A DNA stretch of 21,858 nucleotides from Candidatus Aminicenantes bacterium UBA4085 (GTDB lineage Bacteria > Acidobacteriota > Aminicenantia > Aminicenantales > UBA4085), in assembly GCA_002383325.1 (NCBI GenBank), contig DFYJ01000094.1, positions 4,539 to 26,396 on the forward strand, written 5' to 3'. A program made the translations under genes and the position numbers. This document shows, one piece after another, positions 13,669-21,858 of this stretch (within the stretch, counting starts at the first letter, position 1; every line of letters starts with the position of its first letter). The notes beneath the pieces were generated by a model. The model saw only the letters and a program-made list of their open reading frames with translations, made no database searches and was not told where the DNA came from.

Positions 13669-13742
13669 GGGAGGGGGGATGAAACCGGTTGCCGCCCGCC
13701 CCCCTTCCCGGTTAAACTAGGCGCCAAGGAGCACGCGAGGAC
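13669..13742 (+). promoter_or_regulatory. Intergenic region with G/C-run hairpin and possible promoter before fhs
   Basis: A run of G residues (13670-13679) can pair with a run of C residues and CTTCCC (about 13700-13709), enclosing the palindrome AACCGGTT, but no T tract follows, so it is at most a weak terminator. A possible promoter is TTGCCG (13689-13694) with TAAACT (13713-13718), spacer 18. The SD of the next gene is either AAGGAG (13726-13731, rather distant) or GAGG (13737-13740, close). Confidence 0.3.
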
Positions 13743-15407
13743 ATGGCAGAAAAAACCCCGACCGGCATCGTTCCGATCCAGGACATCGCGGCCAAGCTCG
13801 GCCTGCCCCCCGACAGCATCGATCTCTACGGCCGGTTCAAGGCCAAAGTCGATCCCGCGCGGGTGCCCGCCGCGGACAGGCCGTCCGGCCGCCTGGTCAT
13901 GGTCACCGCCATGACCCCCACTCCGGCCGGCGAGGGCAAGACGACCACCGCCGTCGGTCTGACGGACGCCCTGGCCATCCTGGGCCATAAGGCCGTCGCG
14001 GCCCTGCGCGAGCCTTCGCTCGGCCCGGTCTTCGGCATGAAGGGCGGCGCCACGGGCGGCGGCAAGGCCAAGGTCCACCCCAGCGAGGACATCAACCTGC
14101 ACTTCAACGGCGACATCCACGCCGTGACCACGGCCCACAACCTCCTGGCGGCCATGGCCGAAAACCGGCTCCACTTCGACGGCCCGGCCGCCCTTCTGGA
14201 CGCCCGCAAGGTGACCTGGAAGCGGGCTATGGACATGAATGAACGGGGCCTGCGGAGCATCCTGGTCGGCCTCAACGATCCCAACGGGGGGCTGGGCCGG
14301 GAAACAGGCTTCGACATCACCGCCGCTTCCGAGGTCATGGCCATCCTCTGCCTGGCCAAGGACCTGGCCGATCTGAAAGCACGCCTCAGCCGGATCGTCG
14401 TCGGTTACGCCCCCGACGGCAAGCTGGTCACGGCGGCCCAGATCAAGGCGGCCGGGGCCATGGCCTCCCTGCTCAAGGAAGCCCTCAAGCCCAACCTGGT
14501 CCAGACCCTGGAAGGCAACCCCGCCTTCGTCCACGGCGGGCCCTTCGCCAACATCGCCCACGGCACCAATACCGTCATCGCCACCGGCCTGGCCCTCCGC
14601 CTGGCCGACTACGTCATCACCGAGAGCGGCTTCGCCACCGAGCTGGGGGCGGAGAAGTACATGGACATCGTCGTCCGCACAGGCCACATCCCGCCCCCGG
14701 CGGCGGTGGTCATTGTGGCGACGCTTCGGGCCCTCAAATATCACGGCGGGGTCAAGGCCGACGGGCTCAACGCGGAAAACATCGCGGCTGTCGAAAAAGG
14801 CTTCGAAAACCTGCAGAAACATGTCGAGAACGTACGCCTGTTCGGCGTCCCCCTGATCGTGGCTCTGAACAAGTTCCCGACCGACACCGAGGCGGAAGTG
14901 GCCGCCTTCGACGGCCTGGCTAAAAAAGAAGACTTCCGCTACGCCCTCAGCGATGTCTTCGGCCGCGGCGGCCAGGGCGGCCTGGGTCTGGCCAGGCAAG
15001 TCATCGAGGCCGCCGAGCGGGACAAGTCCGGCTTCCGCTATTTGTACCCCCCGGAAGCCCCCCTGATCGAGAAGATCGAGACGATCGCCCGCCGGGTCTA
15101 CGGCGCCGGCCGGGTGGTGATCGAGGCCAAAGCCCGCAAGAAGCTGCAGCGCTACGAGGCCGACGGATTCGCTTCCGCGCCGGTCTGCATCGCCAAGACC
15201 CAGTATTCGCTCTCGGACGACGCCAAGGCTCTCAACCGGCCGCGCGATTTCGCCGTCACGGTCACAGACGCCAAGCTGAGCGCCGGGGCCGGCTTCGTCG
15301 TGGCCCTGTGCGGCGAGATCATGACCATGCCGGGCCTGCCGAAGGCCCCGGCGGCGGAGAAGATCGACATCTCGGACGAGGGGGAGATCAGCGGCATCAT
15401 GGGCTGA
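13743..15407 (+). CDS. fhs: Formate-tetrahydrofolate ligase
   Basis: Cytoplasmic ATP-dependent ligase that joins formate to tetrahydrofolate, giving 10-formyl-THF for purine, formyl-Met and other one-carbon reactions, or for the methyl branch of the Wood-Ljungdahl pathway in acetogens. The 554-residue length is normal. The ATP-binding loop [16 protein letters not shown] (58-73) is intact and followed by the family's [19 protein letters not shown] and [20 protein letters not shown]. The end, [20 protein letters not shown], is also typical. No neighbouring folD or acetogenesis gene is present, so the pathway context is open. A perfect hairpin follows the stop codon directly. ATG 13743 is the only plausible start. 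Confidence 0.97.
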   Translation: MAEKTPTGIVPIQDIAAKLGLPPDSIDLYGRFKAKVDPARVPAADRPSGRLVMVTAMTPTPAGEGKTTTAVGLTDALAILGHKAVAALREPSLGPVFGMKGGATGGGKAKVHPSEDINLHFNGDIHAVTTAHNLLAAMAENRLHFDGPAALLDARKVTWKRAMDMNERGLRSILVGLNDPNGGLGRETGFDITAASEVMAILCLAKDLADLKARLSRIVVGYAPDGKLVTAAQIKAAGAMASLLKEALKPNLVQTLEGNPAFVHGGPFANIAHGTNTVIATGLALRLADYVITESGFATELGAEKYMDIVVRTGHIPPPAAVVIVATLRALKYHGGVKADGLNAENIAAVEKGFENLQKHVENVRLFGVPLIVALNKFPTDTEAEVAAFDGLAKKEDFRYALSDVFGRGGQGGLGLARQVIEAAERDKSGFRYLYPPEAPLIEKIETIARRVYGAGRVVIEAKARKKLQRYEADGFASAPVCIAKTQYSLSDDAKALNRPRDFAVTVTDAKLSAGAGFVVALCGEIMTMPGLPKAPAAEKIDISDEGEISGIMG

Positions 15408-15425
15408 CGCCGTCGCCGGACGGCG
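15408..15425 (+). terminator. Hairpin directly after fhs
   Basis: CGCCGTC (15408-15414), loop GCCG, GACGGCG (15419-15425): a perfect seven-base GC stem beginning at the base after the stop codon. The following sequence has only a weak T-rich stretch (CTTGTT), so it may be a weak terminator or a 3' stabilising hairpin. Confidence 0.45.
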
Positions 15426-15495
15426 CGGCTTGTTCGAATGGGAAGTTGATGGGACATATCAGGGCCGGCTGAGGCCCGCAAGCGAGGAGAAACCG

Positions 15496-16596
15496 ATGAA
15501 AGACGACGAACAGGAACAGAAGACTCTATCCCGGAGCAAGGCCATCGAGGCCGCCGTCTCCCAGATCGAAAAGCAGTACGGCAAGGGCTCGGTGATGAAG
15601 CTCGGCCAGCAGGGCGCGGCCGTCAAGATCCCGATCATCCCGACCGGGTCCATTTCCTTCGACCTGGCCCTGGGCATCGGGGGCTTTCCCCGCGGCCGGG
15701 TGGTCGAAATCTACGGCCCTGAGGCCACCGGCAAGACGACCCTGGCCCTCCACGTCATTGCCGAAGCTCAGCGGGTGGGCGGCCAGGCCGCCTTCATCGA
15801 CGCCGAGCACGCCCTGTCCCCCAGCTACGCGGCCAAGATCGGGGTCGACGTCGACAACCTGCTCATCTCCCAGCCCGACTACGGCGAGCAGGGGCTGGAG
15901 ATCGCCGAGGTCCTGGTCCGCAGCGGGGCCGTCGACGTCGTCGTCGTCGATTCGGTCGCCGCCCTGGTGCCCAAGGCGGAGCTGGAGGGCGAGATGGGCG
16001 ACGCCCACATGGGCCTGCAGGCCCGGCTGATGAGCCAAGCCCTGCGCAAGCTCACCGCCATCGTGGCCCGCTCCAAGACCTGCTTCATCTTCATCAACCA
16101 GATCCGGGAGAAGATCGGCTTCTTCCTGGGCAATCCCGAGACGACGACCGGCGGCCGGGCCCTCAAGTTCTACGCCTCGCTGCGGGTCGACGTCCGGCGG
16201 ATGACCGCCATCAAGGAAGGCGACCAGGTCGTCGGCAACCGGGTCAAGGTCAAGATCGTCAAGAACAAGATGGCCCCGCCCTTCCGGGACTGCGAGTTCG
16301 ACATCGTCTACGGCGAGGGCATCTCGCGCGAGGGCGATCTGGTGGACATGGGCGCCAACGTCGGCCTGATCGAGAAGTCCGGGACCTGGTATTCCTACAA
16401 GGGCGAGCGGGTCGGCCAGGGGCGGGACAACGTCAAGAAGCTTCTCAAGGAGAAGCCGGAGCTGGCGGCGGAGCTCGACGCGGCCATCCGGGCCAAGGTC
16501 GGGCTGGGCCCGGCCGAGGAAACGGCGGCCAAGCCGGAGCCGCAGCCCAAGCCGGAAGGCAAATCGGAGGGCAAACCCGAGCGGCGCGGCCGCTAG
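15496..16596 (+). CDS. recA: RecA recombinase
   Basis: DNA-dependent ATPase for strand exchange in homologous recombination and for co-protease induction of LexA-type repressors. The 366-residue protein has the N-terminal [13 protein letters not shown] (25-37), Walker A GPEATGKT (74-81, usually GPESSGKT), the catalytic Glu region [11 protein letters not shown] (102-112), Walker [13 protein letters not shown] (148-159), loop L1 GEMGD (165-169), and loop L2 region [22 protein letters not shown] (199-220). The last 27 residues are rich in Lys, Pro and Glu with no net acidic run, unlike the acidic tail of E. coli RecA. The ATG at 15496 has SD GAGGAG seven bases before it; an in-frame ORF start at 15430 lacks one. 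I saw no convincing LexA box upstream. Confidence 0.97.
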   Translation: MKDDEQEQKTLSRSKAIEAAVSQIEKQYGKGSVMKLGQQGAAVKIPIIPTGSISFDLALGIGGFPRGRVVEIYGPEATGKTTLALHVIAEAQRVGGQAAFIDAEHALSPSYAAKIGVDVDNLLISQPDYGEQGLEIAEVLVRSGAVDVVVVDSVAALVPKAELEGEMGDAHMGLQARLMSQALRKLTAIVARSKTCFIFINQIREKIGFFLGNPETTTGGRALKFYASLRVDVRRMTAIKEGDQVVGNRVKVKIVKNKMAPPFRDCEFDIVYGEGISREGDLVDMGANVGLIEKSGTWYSYKGERVGQGRDNVKKLLKEKPELAAELDAAIRAKVGLGPAEETAAKPEPQPKPEGKSEGKPERRGR

Positions 16597-16613
16597 CCCG
16601 GCCTGGCGCCGGG
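16597..16613 (+). terminator. Hairpin directly after recA
   Basis: CCCGGC (16597-16602), loop CTGGC, GCCGGG (16608-16613) follows the stop codon at once. A second small hairpin, CGCG TTT CGCG, lies at 16615-16625. There is no proper T tract, so termination strength is doubtful. Confidence 0.4.
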
Positions 16614-16656
16614 GCGCGTTTCGCGGTATTCTGGAGCGGCGGGGAGGAGAAGGCCC

Positions 16657-17736
16657 ATGCCGGCTAAGCGGTTTCTCAGGAATGGAGCGGGACGCGCGAG
16701 CAAGAAGGGGCTTGACCCCGGCAGCCTGGTCTATGTCGGCAAGCCCAAGACCGGGACGCCCCGCATCACCATCCTCGACTATGACGCCGAGAACTTTCTG
16801 GAGAAGACGGCCGCTGCCTGCGAGGAGTGCTTTTCCTTCCGCGATACCGCCACCGTCACCTGGATCAACGTCGACGGCGTGCACGATCCGGCGATCGTCG
16901 AGAAGATCGGCAGCCACTTCGGCCTCCATCCGCTGATCCTGGAGGACATCCTGACGACCTCCCAGCGGCCCAAAATAGAGGACCTGGGCGAGATGCTCTA
17001 CATCGTCGTCCGGATGCTGGAGTACGATGAGGCCAAGGCCGAGGTGGGGACCGATCAGCTCAGCCTGATCCTGGGACGGAACTTCATCATCTCTTTCCAG
17101 GAGCTGGAGGGCGACATGTTCGATCCGGTCCGGGACCGGATCCGCAAGGCCAAGGGCCGCATCCGCAAGCTGGGCCCCGATTATCTGCTCTATGCCCTCC
17201 TGGACGCGGTGGTCGACCATTACTTCACCGTTCTGGAGAAGCTGGGCGAGCGGATCGAAACGCTGGAGGAGGAGCTGATCGACAAACCGAGCAAAGAGAC
17301 CATGCACGCGATCCACGGCCTGAAGCGTGAGATGATCTACCTGCGAAAATCGGTCTGGCCGCTGCGCGAAGTCGTGGCCGGCCTGGAGCGGGTCGAGTCC
17401 GGCCTGATCCACGAATCGACCAATATCTTCTTTCGCGACGTCTACGATCACACCATCCAGGTCATCGACAATGTCGAGACCTTCCGGGACATGCTCTCGG
17501 GCATGGTCGAAACCTACCTGTCGAGCATCAGCAACCGGATGAACGAGGTCATGAAGGTCCTGACCATCATCTCGACCATCTTCATCCCGCTGACCTTCAT
17601 CGTCGGCGTCTACGGCATGAACTTCGACGTCATGCCGGAGCTGCGCTGGCCCGGCGGCTATTTCACCGTCTGGGGGATCATGATCGCGCTGGGCCTGATG
17701 ATGTTCGGGTTCTTCCGGCGCAAGAAATGGCTCTAG
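16657..17736 (+). CDS. corA: CorA-family magnesium/cobalt transporter
   Basis: A 359-residue inner-membrane channel for divalent cations, working as a pentamer. It has a long cytoplasmic alpha/beta and helical N-terminal part (residues 1-300; for example FGLHPLILEDIL at 88-99 and RPKIEDLGEMLYIVVRML at 104-121). Two C-terminal membrane helices follow (about 302-320 and 334-352), with the family signature YGMNF at 319-323 closing the first. The loop VMPELRWPGGY between the helices contains the usual acidic residue. The end RRKKWL is the typical cytoplasmic basic tail. SD GGAGGAG precedes the ATG. The LapA-domain gene begins 20 bases after its stop and is probably co-transcribed. Confidence 0.96.
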   Translation: MPAKRFLRNGAGRASKKGLDPGSLVYVGKPKTGTPRITILDYDAENFLEKTAAACEECFSFRDTATVTWINVDGVHDPAIVEKIGSHFGLHPLILEDILTTSQRPKIEDLGEMLYIVVRMLEYDEAKAEVGTDQLSLILGRNFIISFQELEGDMFDPVRDRIRKAKGRIRKLGPDYLLYALLDAVVDHYFTVLEKLGERIETLEEELIDKPSKETMHAIHGLKREMIYLRKSVWPLREVVAGLERVESGLIHESTNIFFRDVYDHTIQVIDNVETFRDMLSGMVETYLSSISNRMNEVMKVLTIISTIFIPLTFIVGVYGMNFDVMPELRWPGGYFTVWGIMIALGLMMFGFFRRKKWL

Positions 17737-17756
17737 CGAGTGAGGGGAGGAAGGAC

Positions 17757-18008
17757 ATGAAGCCGAAATACCTGGTTCTGATGATCATGGCGGCGCTGCT
17801 GGTCGTCCTGGCCGTCCAGAACACCCAGGTGGTCACCTACCGGATCTTCTTCTGGAAGATCGCCATGTCCCAGGTCATCCTGGTGCCGTTCATCTTCTTC
17901 GCCGGCTTCTTCGCCGGATACTGGCTGGCCCACTTCGGCCGCCGGCGCCCGCGCCGCTCGGGCGAGACCCCGCCTCCCCCCGCGCCCGTCCAGATCTCCG
18001 GCCGCTAG
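17757..18008 (+). CDS. LapA-domain (DUF1049) small membrane protein
   Basis: An 83-residue membrane protein with two hydrophobic helices: YLVLMIMAALLVVLAVQN (residues about 5-22) and VILVPFIFFAGFFAGYWLAHF (about 40-60). The NTQ.V..RIFFW..AMSQ.ILV.F..G...G pattern between and within them is that of the LapA/DUF1049 family, known in E. coli for LapA, which works with LapB on lipopolysaccharide assembly. The tail is basic and Pro-rich (residues 62-83). The start at 17757 has an excellent SD (GGAGGAAGGAC); an in-frame ATG at 17727 overlaps corA and lacks one. No lapB-like gene follows, so a role in envelope assembly is only inferred. Confidence 0.85.
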   Translation: MKPKYLVLMIMAALLVVLAVQNTQVVTYRIFFWKIAMSQVILVPFIFFAGFFAGYWLAHFGRRRPRRSGETPPPPAPVQISGR

Positions 18009-18309
18009 AATCGGATCATCCCCCGCCTCCTGGGGTTGGTGGAGCGGCACGGTGTTCGGCCGACGGCGAAATAGCGAGGGCGGCGCCTTTTTCCACAACT
18101 CTCCGAGGGAACCCAACGGGCGCCGAGGGATGTTTGAGCACGCAACAATTCTACGAGATCGTGATGGAGTGAGTGATCTTGGATGCTCCCAAGAACAAGC
18201 ATGCGGAGTTCCGTAGGTGCCGAGGAGAGCTGTGGAAAAAGGCGAGTAGAGCCCGAAGCCGCCGGGACGAATACCGCGCCGCAGGCCCAGGCGGCGGGGG
18301 ATGGGCCTC
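18009..18309. other. Convergent intergenic region containing an inverted-repeat element
   Basis: About 300 bases between the LapA-domain gene and the convergent two-TM protein gene. Apart from the inverted-repeat element at 18084-18244 I found no gene. Short frames here have mixed codon use and in-frame stops, for example a plus-strand frame broken by TGA at 18170-18172. Confidence 0.5.
18084..18244. repeat. 161-base element with 21-base terminal inverted repeats
   Basis: CGCCTTTTTCCACAACTCTCC at 18084-18104 pairs with the complement of 18224-18244, with 20 of 21 positions matching. A looser match continues inward for about 12 bases with one gap. The ends are unrelated to those of the element at 8974-9169. 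No clear target duplication is visible. It may be a MITE, a REP-like unit or a large hairpin in the 3' regions of the two convergent genes. Each arm contains TTTTCCACA, which fits the DnaA-box consensus TTWTNCACA, probably by chance. Confidence 0.55.
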
Positions 18310-19032
18310 CTATATCCCCTTGATCAGCTCGGTCAGCTCGTAGTCGGCCATGACCTCGTCGAACATATCCGGGGTCTTTTCCTTCAGCTCGATGGCGTAG
18401 TCCAGGAAGGACAGGATGCCGTCGTGCAGGACCTTGGAGGCTTTGCGCATCAGCGGCTCCCGCTTCTCGGCCTCCCGGATGAACAGCTTGTCGGGGTTGT
18501 TTTCCTTGAACAGCTTGACGTCGTAGAGAAAGTGGATGATCTCGATCATCCGCAGGAAGACCTCCTCGAAGCCGTTCTCGATGGCCCGCTGCAGGAAGGT
18601 CTGCCAGACGCGCTCGGCCTTGACGTACTCCATGATCACCGGCTCCATGGCCTCCACGGACTTGTACTCGACGCCCGCCGCGGACGCCCTCATGGCCCGC
18701 ATCTCCTCCAGCGAGGCGGACTTGATCCGGGCCATGGTCAGGGCCGGCGACTTGAGGGCGTGGAAGTTGGCGATGAACAGCGTCCGCATGTCCGAGCGGA
18801 ACATGGTGCTCTTGATGTACATCAGGTGGCGCCGCCGCTCCTTGGTCTCGTGCCGCTCCAGGTACTTCTCAACGATGAAGACGGCAACCAGGATCTCGAG
18901 CGGGATGGCGGCCAGGTGATAGAGGAACTCGAAGTGGGTCAGCTGTTCAAGTCCGAGGAAGGCCAGCGAGATGGCGACCATAAGAAGGTAGAGCGGGACG
19001 TTCTCGGCAATCCGGCGGACCGGTCGGCTCAT
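18310..19032 (-). CDS. Unrecognised two-TM membrane protein with long helical cytoplasmic domain
   Basis: I do not recognise the family. From the ATG at 19032 the protein has 240 residues: a short basic N-terminus, two hydrophobic helices (about 12-32, PLYLLMVAISLAFLGLEQL, and about 36-57, FLYHLAAIPLEILVAVFIVE), then about 180 charged residues predicted mostly helical and likely cytoplasmic (for example MRTLFIANFHALKSPALTMA and RMIEIIHFLYDVKLFKENN). An in-frame ATG at 19068 would overlap uvrA and lie upstream of the predicted transcript, so the shorter start is chosen. There is no SD before it; a promoter ends six bases upstream, which suggests a leaderless mRNA. It follows uvrA on the same strand and could also be read through from it. 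Codon use is ordinary for the window. Confidence 0.65.
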   Translation of the reverse strand: MSRPVRRIAENVPLYLLMVAISLAFLGLEQLTHFEFLYHLAAIPLEILVAVFIVEKYLERHETKERRRHLMYIKSTMFRSDMRTLFIANFHALKSPALTMARIKSASLEEMRAMRASAAGVEYKSVEAMEPVIMEYVKAERVWQTFLQRAIENGFEEVFLRMIEIIHFLYDVKLFKENNPDKLFIREAEKREPLMRKASKVLHDGILSFLDYAIELKEKTPDMFDEVMADYELTELIKGI

Positions 19033-19038
19033 GGCTCG

Positions 19039-19068
19039 GATATAGCACAGCGCTTGACGGCAAGTCAA
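19039..19068 (-). promoter_or_regulatory. Promoter overlapping the uvrA stop, giving a likely leaderless mRNA
   Basis: On the minus strand TTGACT (complement of 19063-19068) and TATATC (complement of 19039-19044) are 18 bases apart. Only six bases lie between the -10 and the ATG at 19032, so transcription would begin at or next to the A of ATG. The -35 contains the TGA stop of uvrA. TTGAC and GTCAA arms around TTGCC (19054-19068) form a small inverted repeat over the -35. Confidence 0.5.
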
Positions 19069-21824
19069 ACCCGGCTGCCGCGGCCCTTCGAGGCGGGGGC
19101 AGGGCCGGCCGAGGGCTCGGCGAGGGCCGGACGCAGATAGCGGGCCGTGGCCGAGCGCTTCGAGCGGGCCACCTCCTCGGGCGTCCCCTGGGCTACGATC
19201 TCACCGCCCCGGTCGCCGCCCTCCGGGCCCAGGTCGATGACATAGTCGGCGGTCTTGATCACGTCCAGGTTGTGCTCGATGACGATCAGGGAGTGGCCCT
19301 CGTCGACCAGCCTCTGGAAGGCCCGCAGCAGCCAGGCTACGTCGTCCGGGTGGAGCCCGATGGTCGGCTCGTCGAAGAGATAGAGCACCCGGCGGTCCCG
19401 CTCGTGGATCAGGTGGTAGGCCAGCTTGATTCGCTGCAGCTCGCCGCCCGAGAGAGTCGTGGTCGGCTGACCCAGGCGCAGGTAGCCCAGGCCGACTTCG
19501 GCCAGGGGCTTGATGCGGCGGACGATGTCCGGCCGGTCGGAAAAGAATTCCAGAGCGTCCTCCACGGTCATGTGCAGGACGCCGTCGATGCCCCGGTCCT
19601 TGTAGCGGACGTCCAGAATCTCGGGCTTGAAGCGCCGCCCCCCGCAGGCCTCGCAGACCAAGGTCACGTCGCTGAGGAACTGCATCTCCACGACCAGGCG
19701 CCCGGCGCCCTCGCACTCCTCGCAGCGGCCGCCCTTGGTGTTGAAGGAGAAGTCCCCCGGCCTGAAGCCACGGGCCTTGGCTTCCCGGGTCTGGCTGAAC
19801 AGATCGCGGATGCCGTCCATGGCTTTGGTGTAGGTGGCCGGGATGGAACGGGGCGAGGTGCTCAGGGGCGACTGGTCGACCAGGACCATCTTGTCGATGA
19901 AGTCCAGGCCGCGGATCTCAGCGAAGCCGTTGCGGGCCTCGCCGGACCAGCCCTGGTAGAGGATGTCGTGGAGCAGCGTGCTCTTGCCCGAGCCGGAGAC
20001 GCCGGTCAGGCAGGTGAAGACGCCCAGCGGCAAGCGGACGTCCAAGTGCTTGAGGTTGTGCTTGTGAGCGTCGCGGACGAGCAGGAAGCGGTCGGGCGTC
20101 CGGCGGGCCCGGGGCAGGGGGACGGTTTTATCCCCGCGCAGGTAGCGGGCGGTCAGCGAATCCGAGCCGGCGAAGAAGGCGTCCCGCGTCCCGGCGAATT
20201 GGATCTCGCCGCCGTGCTCGCCGGCCCGCGGACCCAGGTCGATGATGTAATCGGCGGCCCGAACGATCTCCGGATCGTGCTCCACGACCAGGACGGTGTT
20301 GCCCACGTCCTTGAGGGAGCGGAGGATCTGGATCAGGCGGCCGTTGTCGCGGGGATGGAGGCCGACCGAGGGCTCGTCCAGGACGAACAGCGTGCCGACC
20401 AGGCTGGAGCTCAGGGCCGCCGCCAGATTGATGCGCTGAGCCTCTCCGCCGCTCAGGGTGAATGTCATCCGGTCCAGCGAGATGTAGTCCAGGCCGACTT
20501 CGAGCAGGAACTTCAGGCGGCTGAGGATCTCGGCCAGAAGCTTCTCGGCCACGCGGGCCTCGGAAGGCGGGAGGGACAAGCCGGAGAGGAAGGTCTGGGC
20601 CTGCTGGACGGTCAGGCGAACGACATCGCCGATGGAGAGGCCTCCGACCTTGACGCTCAGAGCCTGGGGGTTGAGCCGGGTCTGGCGGCAGGCGGGGCAG
20701 GCCACATACTTGCGATAGCGGCTGAGGAAGACCCGGACCTGGACCTTGTACTTGCGGGTCTGCAGCCAGTCGAAGAATCCCTTGATCCCGTACCACTCGC
20801 CGTCCCCGTCCATGATGAAGGCCCGGTCGGCCTGGGACAGCCGGGCGAAGGGCACGTCGATGGGCACGCCTCGCTTGCGGGCCGCCCGCAGCATCTCCTT
20901 CATGACGTTCTTGGAGACGGGCTTGGTCCAGGGCTCGATGGCCCCGTCCTTCAAGGACAGCGAGTCGTCCGGCACGACCTTCTCAAGATCGATCACCGCC
21001 AAGTCACCGAAGCCGTGGCAGTCGGGGCAGGCGCCTTGGGGGCTGTTGAAGGAGAAAAGATTCGGGAAGGGATCCTCGTAGGGGATGCCGCAGGCCTTGC
21101 ATTCGAGCTTGTCGGAGAACGGCCAGACCCGACCGTCCTCGGCCTCGACTCGAACCCGCCCGCCGCCGTGCTTGAGGCCGAGCTCCAGGGAATCGACCAG
21201 GCGATCGCGGTCGTCCGGGTCGAGGGCGGTCCGGTCGACGAAGACGGCCAGGGTCTCGGCCTTGGCGAAGGAGGCCCCCTCGAAGGAGATCACCCCGCCG
21301 TCCCGGATCAGGCGGTAGAAGCCCAGCTTCTTCAGCGGGGCCAACCCCTTTTCGGCCGGCCAGGGGAAGGACACCGTCACCCGGGCGCCGGGCGCTTCCT
21401 TCAGAAGGGTTTCGGCCATGTCGTCGATGGTGTCCCGGGCTACCGGGCGGCCGCACTGAAGACAGTGGATCGTCCCGATCCGGGCGAAGAGGACCCGTAG
21501 GTAGTCGTAGGCCTCCGTGACCGTGGCCACCGTCGAACGGGGATTCTTGGTGGCCGTCCTCTGCTGGATGGCGACGGCCGGCGGCAGGCCCTCGATCAAG
21601 TCGGCCTCGGGTTTGTCCATCCGCTCCAGGAACTGGCGGGCGTAGGCCGAGAGCGACTCGATATAGCGGCGCTGACCCTCGGCGTAGAGGGTGTCGAAGG
21701 CCAGGCTGGACTTGCCCGATCCGCTGACCCCGGTGACGACGACGAGCTTGTCCAAAGGCACGTCCACATCGATATTCTTGAGATTGTGGACGCGCACTCC
21801 CCGGAGGACGATGCTCTCGCTCAT
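19065..21824 (-). CDS. uvrA: Excinuclease ABC subunit A
   Basis: DNA damage-recognition ATPase of nucleotide excision repair, working as a dimer with UvrB. The 919-residue protein is complete. It has two ABC ATPase modules: Walker [11 protein letters not shown] (31-40) with signature LSGGEAQRI (457-465) and Walker [14 protein letters not shown] (479-491); and Walker [11 protein letters not shown] (607-616) with LSGGELQRI (791-799) and [11 protein letters not shown] (816-826). Zinc pairs are visible at C242/C245 with C266/C269, at C376/C379, and at C701/C704 with C724/C727 (the second being the module needed for damage verification). The C-terminal 20 residues form a Pro/Ser-rich basic tail. 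The start [17 protein letters not shown] is typical; no SD is evident and an extended -10 lies only ten bases upstream. Confidence 0.98.
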   Translation of the reverse strand: MSESIVLRGVRVHNLKNIDVDVPLDKLVVVTGVSGSGKSSLAFDTLYAEGQRRYIESLSAYARQFLERMDKPEADLIEGLPPAVAIQQRTATKNPRSTVATVTEAYDYLRVLFARIGTIHCLQCGRPVARDTIDDMAETLLKEAPGARVTVSFPWPAEKGLAPLKKLGFYRLIRDGGVISFEGASFAKAETLAVFVDRTALDPDDRDRLVDSLELGLKHGGGRVRVEAEDGRVWPFSDKLECKACGIPYEDPFPNLFSFNSPQGACPDCHGFGDLAVIDLEKVVPDDSLSLKDGAIEPWTKPVSKNVMKEMLRAARKRGVPIDVPFARLSQADRAFIMDGDGEWYGIKGFFDWLQTRKYKVQVRVFLSRYRKYVACPACRQTRLNPQALSVKVGGLSIGDVVRLTVQQAQTFLSGLSLPPSEARVAEKLLAEILSRLKFLLEVGLDYISLDRMTFTLSGGEAQRINLAAALSSSLVGTLFVLDEPSVGLHPRDNGRLIQILRSLKDVGNTVLVVEHDPEIVRAADYIIDLGPRAGEHGGEIQFAGTRDAFFAGSDSLTARYLRGDKTVPLPRARRTPDRFLLVRDAHKHNLKHLDVRLPLGVFTCLTGVSGSGKSTLLHDILYQGWSGEARNGFAEIRGLDFIDKMVLVDQSPLSTSPRSIPATYTKAMDGIRDLFSQTREAKARGFRPGDFSFNTKGGRCEECEGAGRLVVEMQFLSDVTLVCEACGGRRFKPEILDVRYKDRGIDGVLHMTVEDALEFFSDRPDIVRRIKPLAEVGLGYLRLGQPTTTLSGGELQRIKLAYHLIHERDRRVLYLFDEPTIGLHPDDVAWLLRAFQRLVDEGHSLIVIEHNLDVIKTADYVIDLGPEGGDRGGEIVAQGTPEEVARSKRSATARYLRPALAEPSAGPAPASKGRGSRV

Positions 21825-21834
21825 GAAGCCCAGT

Positions 21835-21843
21835 ATTATACCA
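21835..21843 (-). promoter_or_regulatory. Extended -10 promoter element of uvrA
   Basis: On the minus strand TGGTATAAT (complement of 21835-21843) is a perfect extended -10 (TGN plus TATAAT). The -35 would fall at or beyond the window edge. Ten bases separate the -10 from the ATG, so the leader would be about three to four bases, without room for an SD. Confidence 0.55.
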
Positions 21844-21844
21844 G

Positions 21845-21858
21845 AAGGGGTCAGGTCT
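21845..21858. repeat. Possible edge of a dispersed repeat
   Basis: The window ends in AAGGGGTCAGGTCT. From memory, GGGGTCAGGTCT often marks sequences beside REP-associated Y1 transposases. It is cut by the window edge and could be chance. Confidence 0.2.

Noticed and set aside
13670..13709. Intrinsic terminator after radC
   Set aside because: The G-run/C-run hairpin has an imperfect stem and lacks a T tract; reported only as part of the intergenic region.
15426..15495. LexA/SOS box upstream of recA (TTGTTCGAA region)
   Set aside because: It does not match the E. coli or Gram-positive SOS consensus well enough, and no second copy was seen before uvrA.
18089..18239. Two TTTTCCACA sequences matching the DnaA-box consensus, in inverted orientation
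   Set aside because: They are simply the arms of the inverted-repeat element; there is no AT-rich unwinding region or dnaA/dnaN nearby, so an origin is unlikely.
18130..18300. Plus-strand frame in the second element reading STQQFYEIVME, stop, then LDAPKNKHAEFRRCRGELW
   Set aside because: It is broken by TGA at 18170-18172, codon use is not gene-like and the GELWKKA part is dictated by the inverted repeat; too weak to call a pseudogene.
1..21858. CRISPR array, tRNA or rRNA genes, known phage or defence system
   Set aside because: No regularly spaced repeats, no tRNA-like cloverleaf, no rRNA sequence and no recognised defence genes were found on reading; a covariance-model scan would settle small RNAs.

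Overview
The window is GC-rich bacterial chromosome, densely coded with short intergenic gaps, ATGA overlaps and strong Shine-Dalgarno sequences. The genes are bacterial housekeeping types (RecA, bacterial UvrA, RadC, formate-tetrahydrofolate ligase, CorA, GDP-mannose synthesis). The mix fits a GC-rich, probably anaerobic heterotroph of the Acidobacteriota/Aminicenantes kind, but no 16S or other marker is present and that placement is only a guess. I saw no rRNA, tRNA, CRISPR array or prophage.

Layout. 1-2317 (+): a sugar phosphomutase cut by the left edge and mannose-1-phosphate guanylyltransferase, overlapping by ATGA; together they make GDP-mannose. 2314-3157 (-): a small Fis-type DNA-binding protein and an exported/membrane DUF5658-like protein, preceded by an unusually AT-rich 430-base control region. 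3586-5886 (-): an exported GH123/DUF4091-like glycoside hydrolase with a carbohydrate-binding-like insert. 6101-8976 (+): an exported endonuclease/exonuclease/phosphatase-fold hydrolase and an exported transglutaminase-like protein in one operon behind a compact promoter. 8974-9196: a MITE-like inverted-repeat element containing a fragment that looks like the end of a former gene. 9195-10676 (-): a YhhN-type lysoplasmalogenase and a divergent thymidylate-synthase-fold protein. 10739-12758 (+): back-to-back promoters, a perfect 16-base palindrome, then a three-gene operon of a winged-helix regulator, a small nucleotidyltransferase and a UroD-like protein. 12826-18008 (+): RadC, formate-THF ligase, RecA, CorA and a LapA-domain membrane protein. 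18084-18244: a second, unrelated inverted-repeat element. 18310-21824 (-): an unrecognised two-TM membrane protein and UvrA.

How the genes fit together. Three genes concern DNA repair (recA, uvrA, radC family). Formate-THF ligase feeds the folate one-carbon pool that a thymidylate-synthase-fold enzyme could draw on. The best candidate for something undescribed is the divergent locus at 9195-12758: a thymidylate-synthase-like protein faces a regulator-nucleotidyltransferase pair that resembles a toxin-antitoxin module and is translationally coupled to a UroD-like protein lacking the usual zinc-binding HxC. The second theme is the two small inverted-repeat elements, each lying between convergent genes. 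Two minus-strand genes, including uvrA, appear to have promoters placed so close to the ATG that their mRNAs would be leaderless or nearly so.
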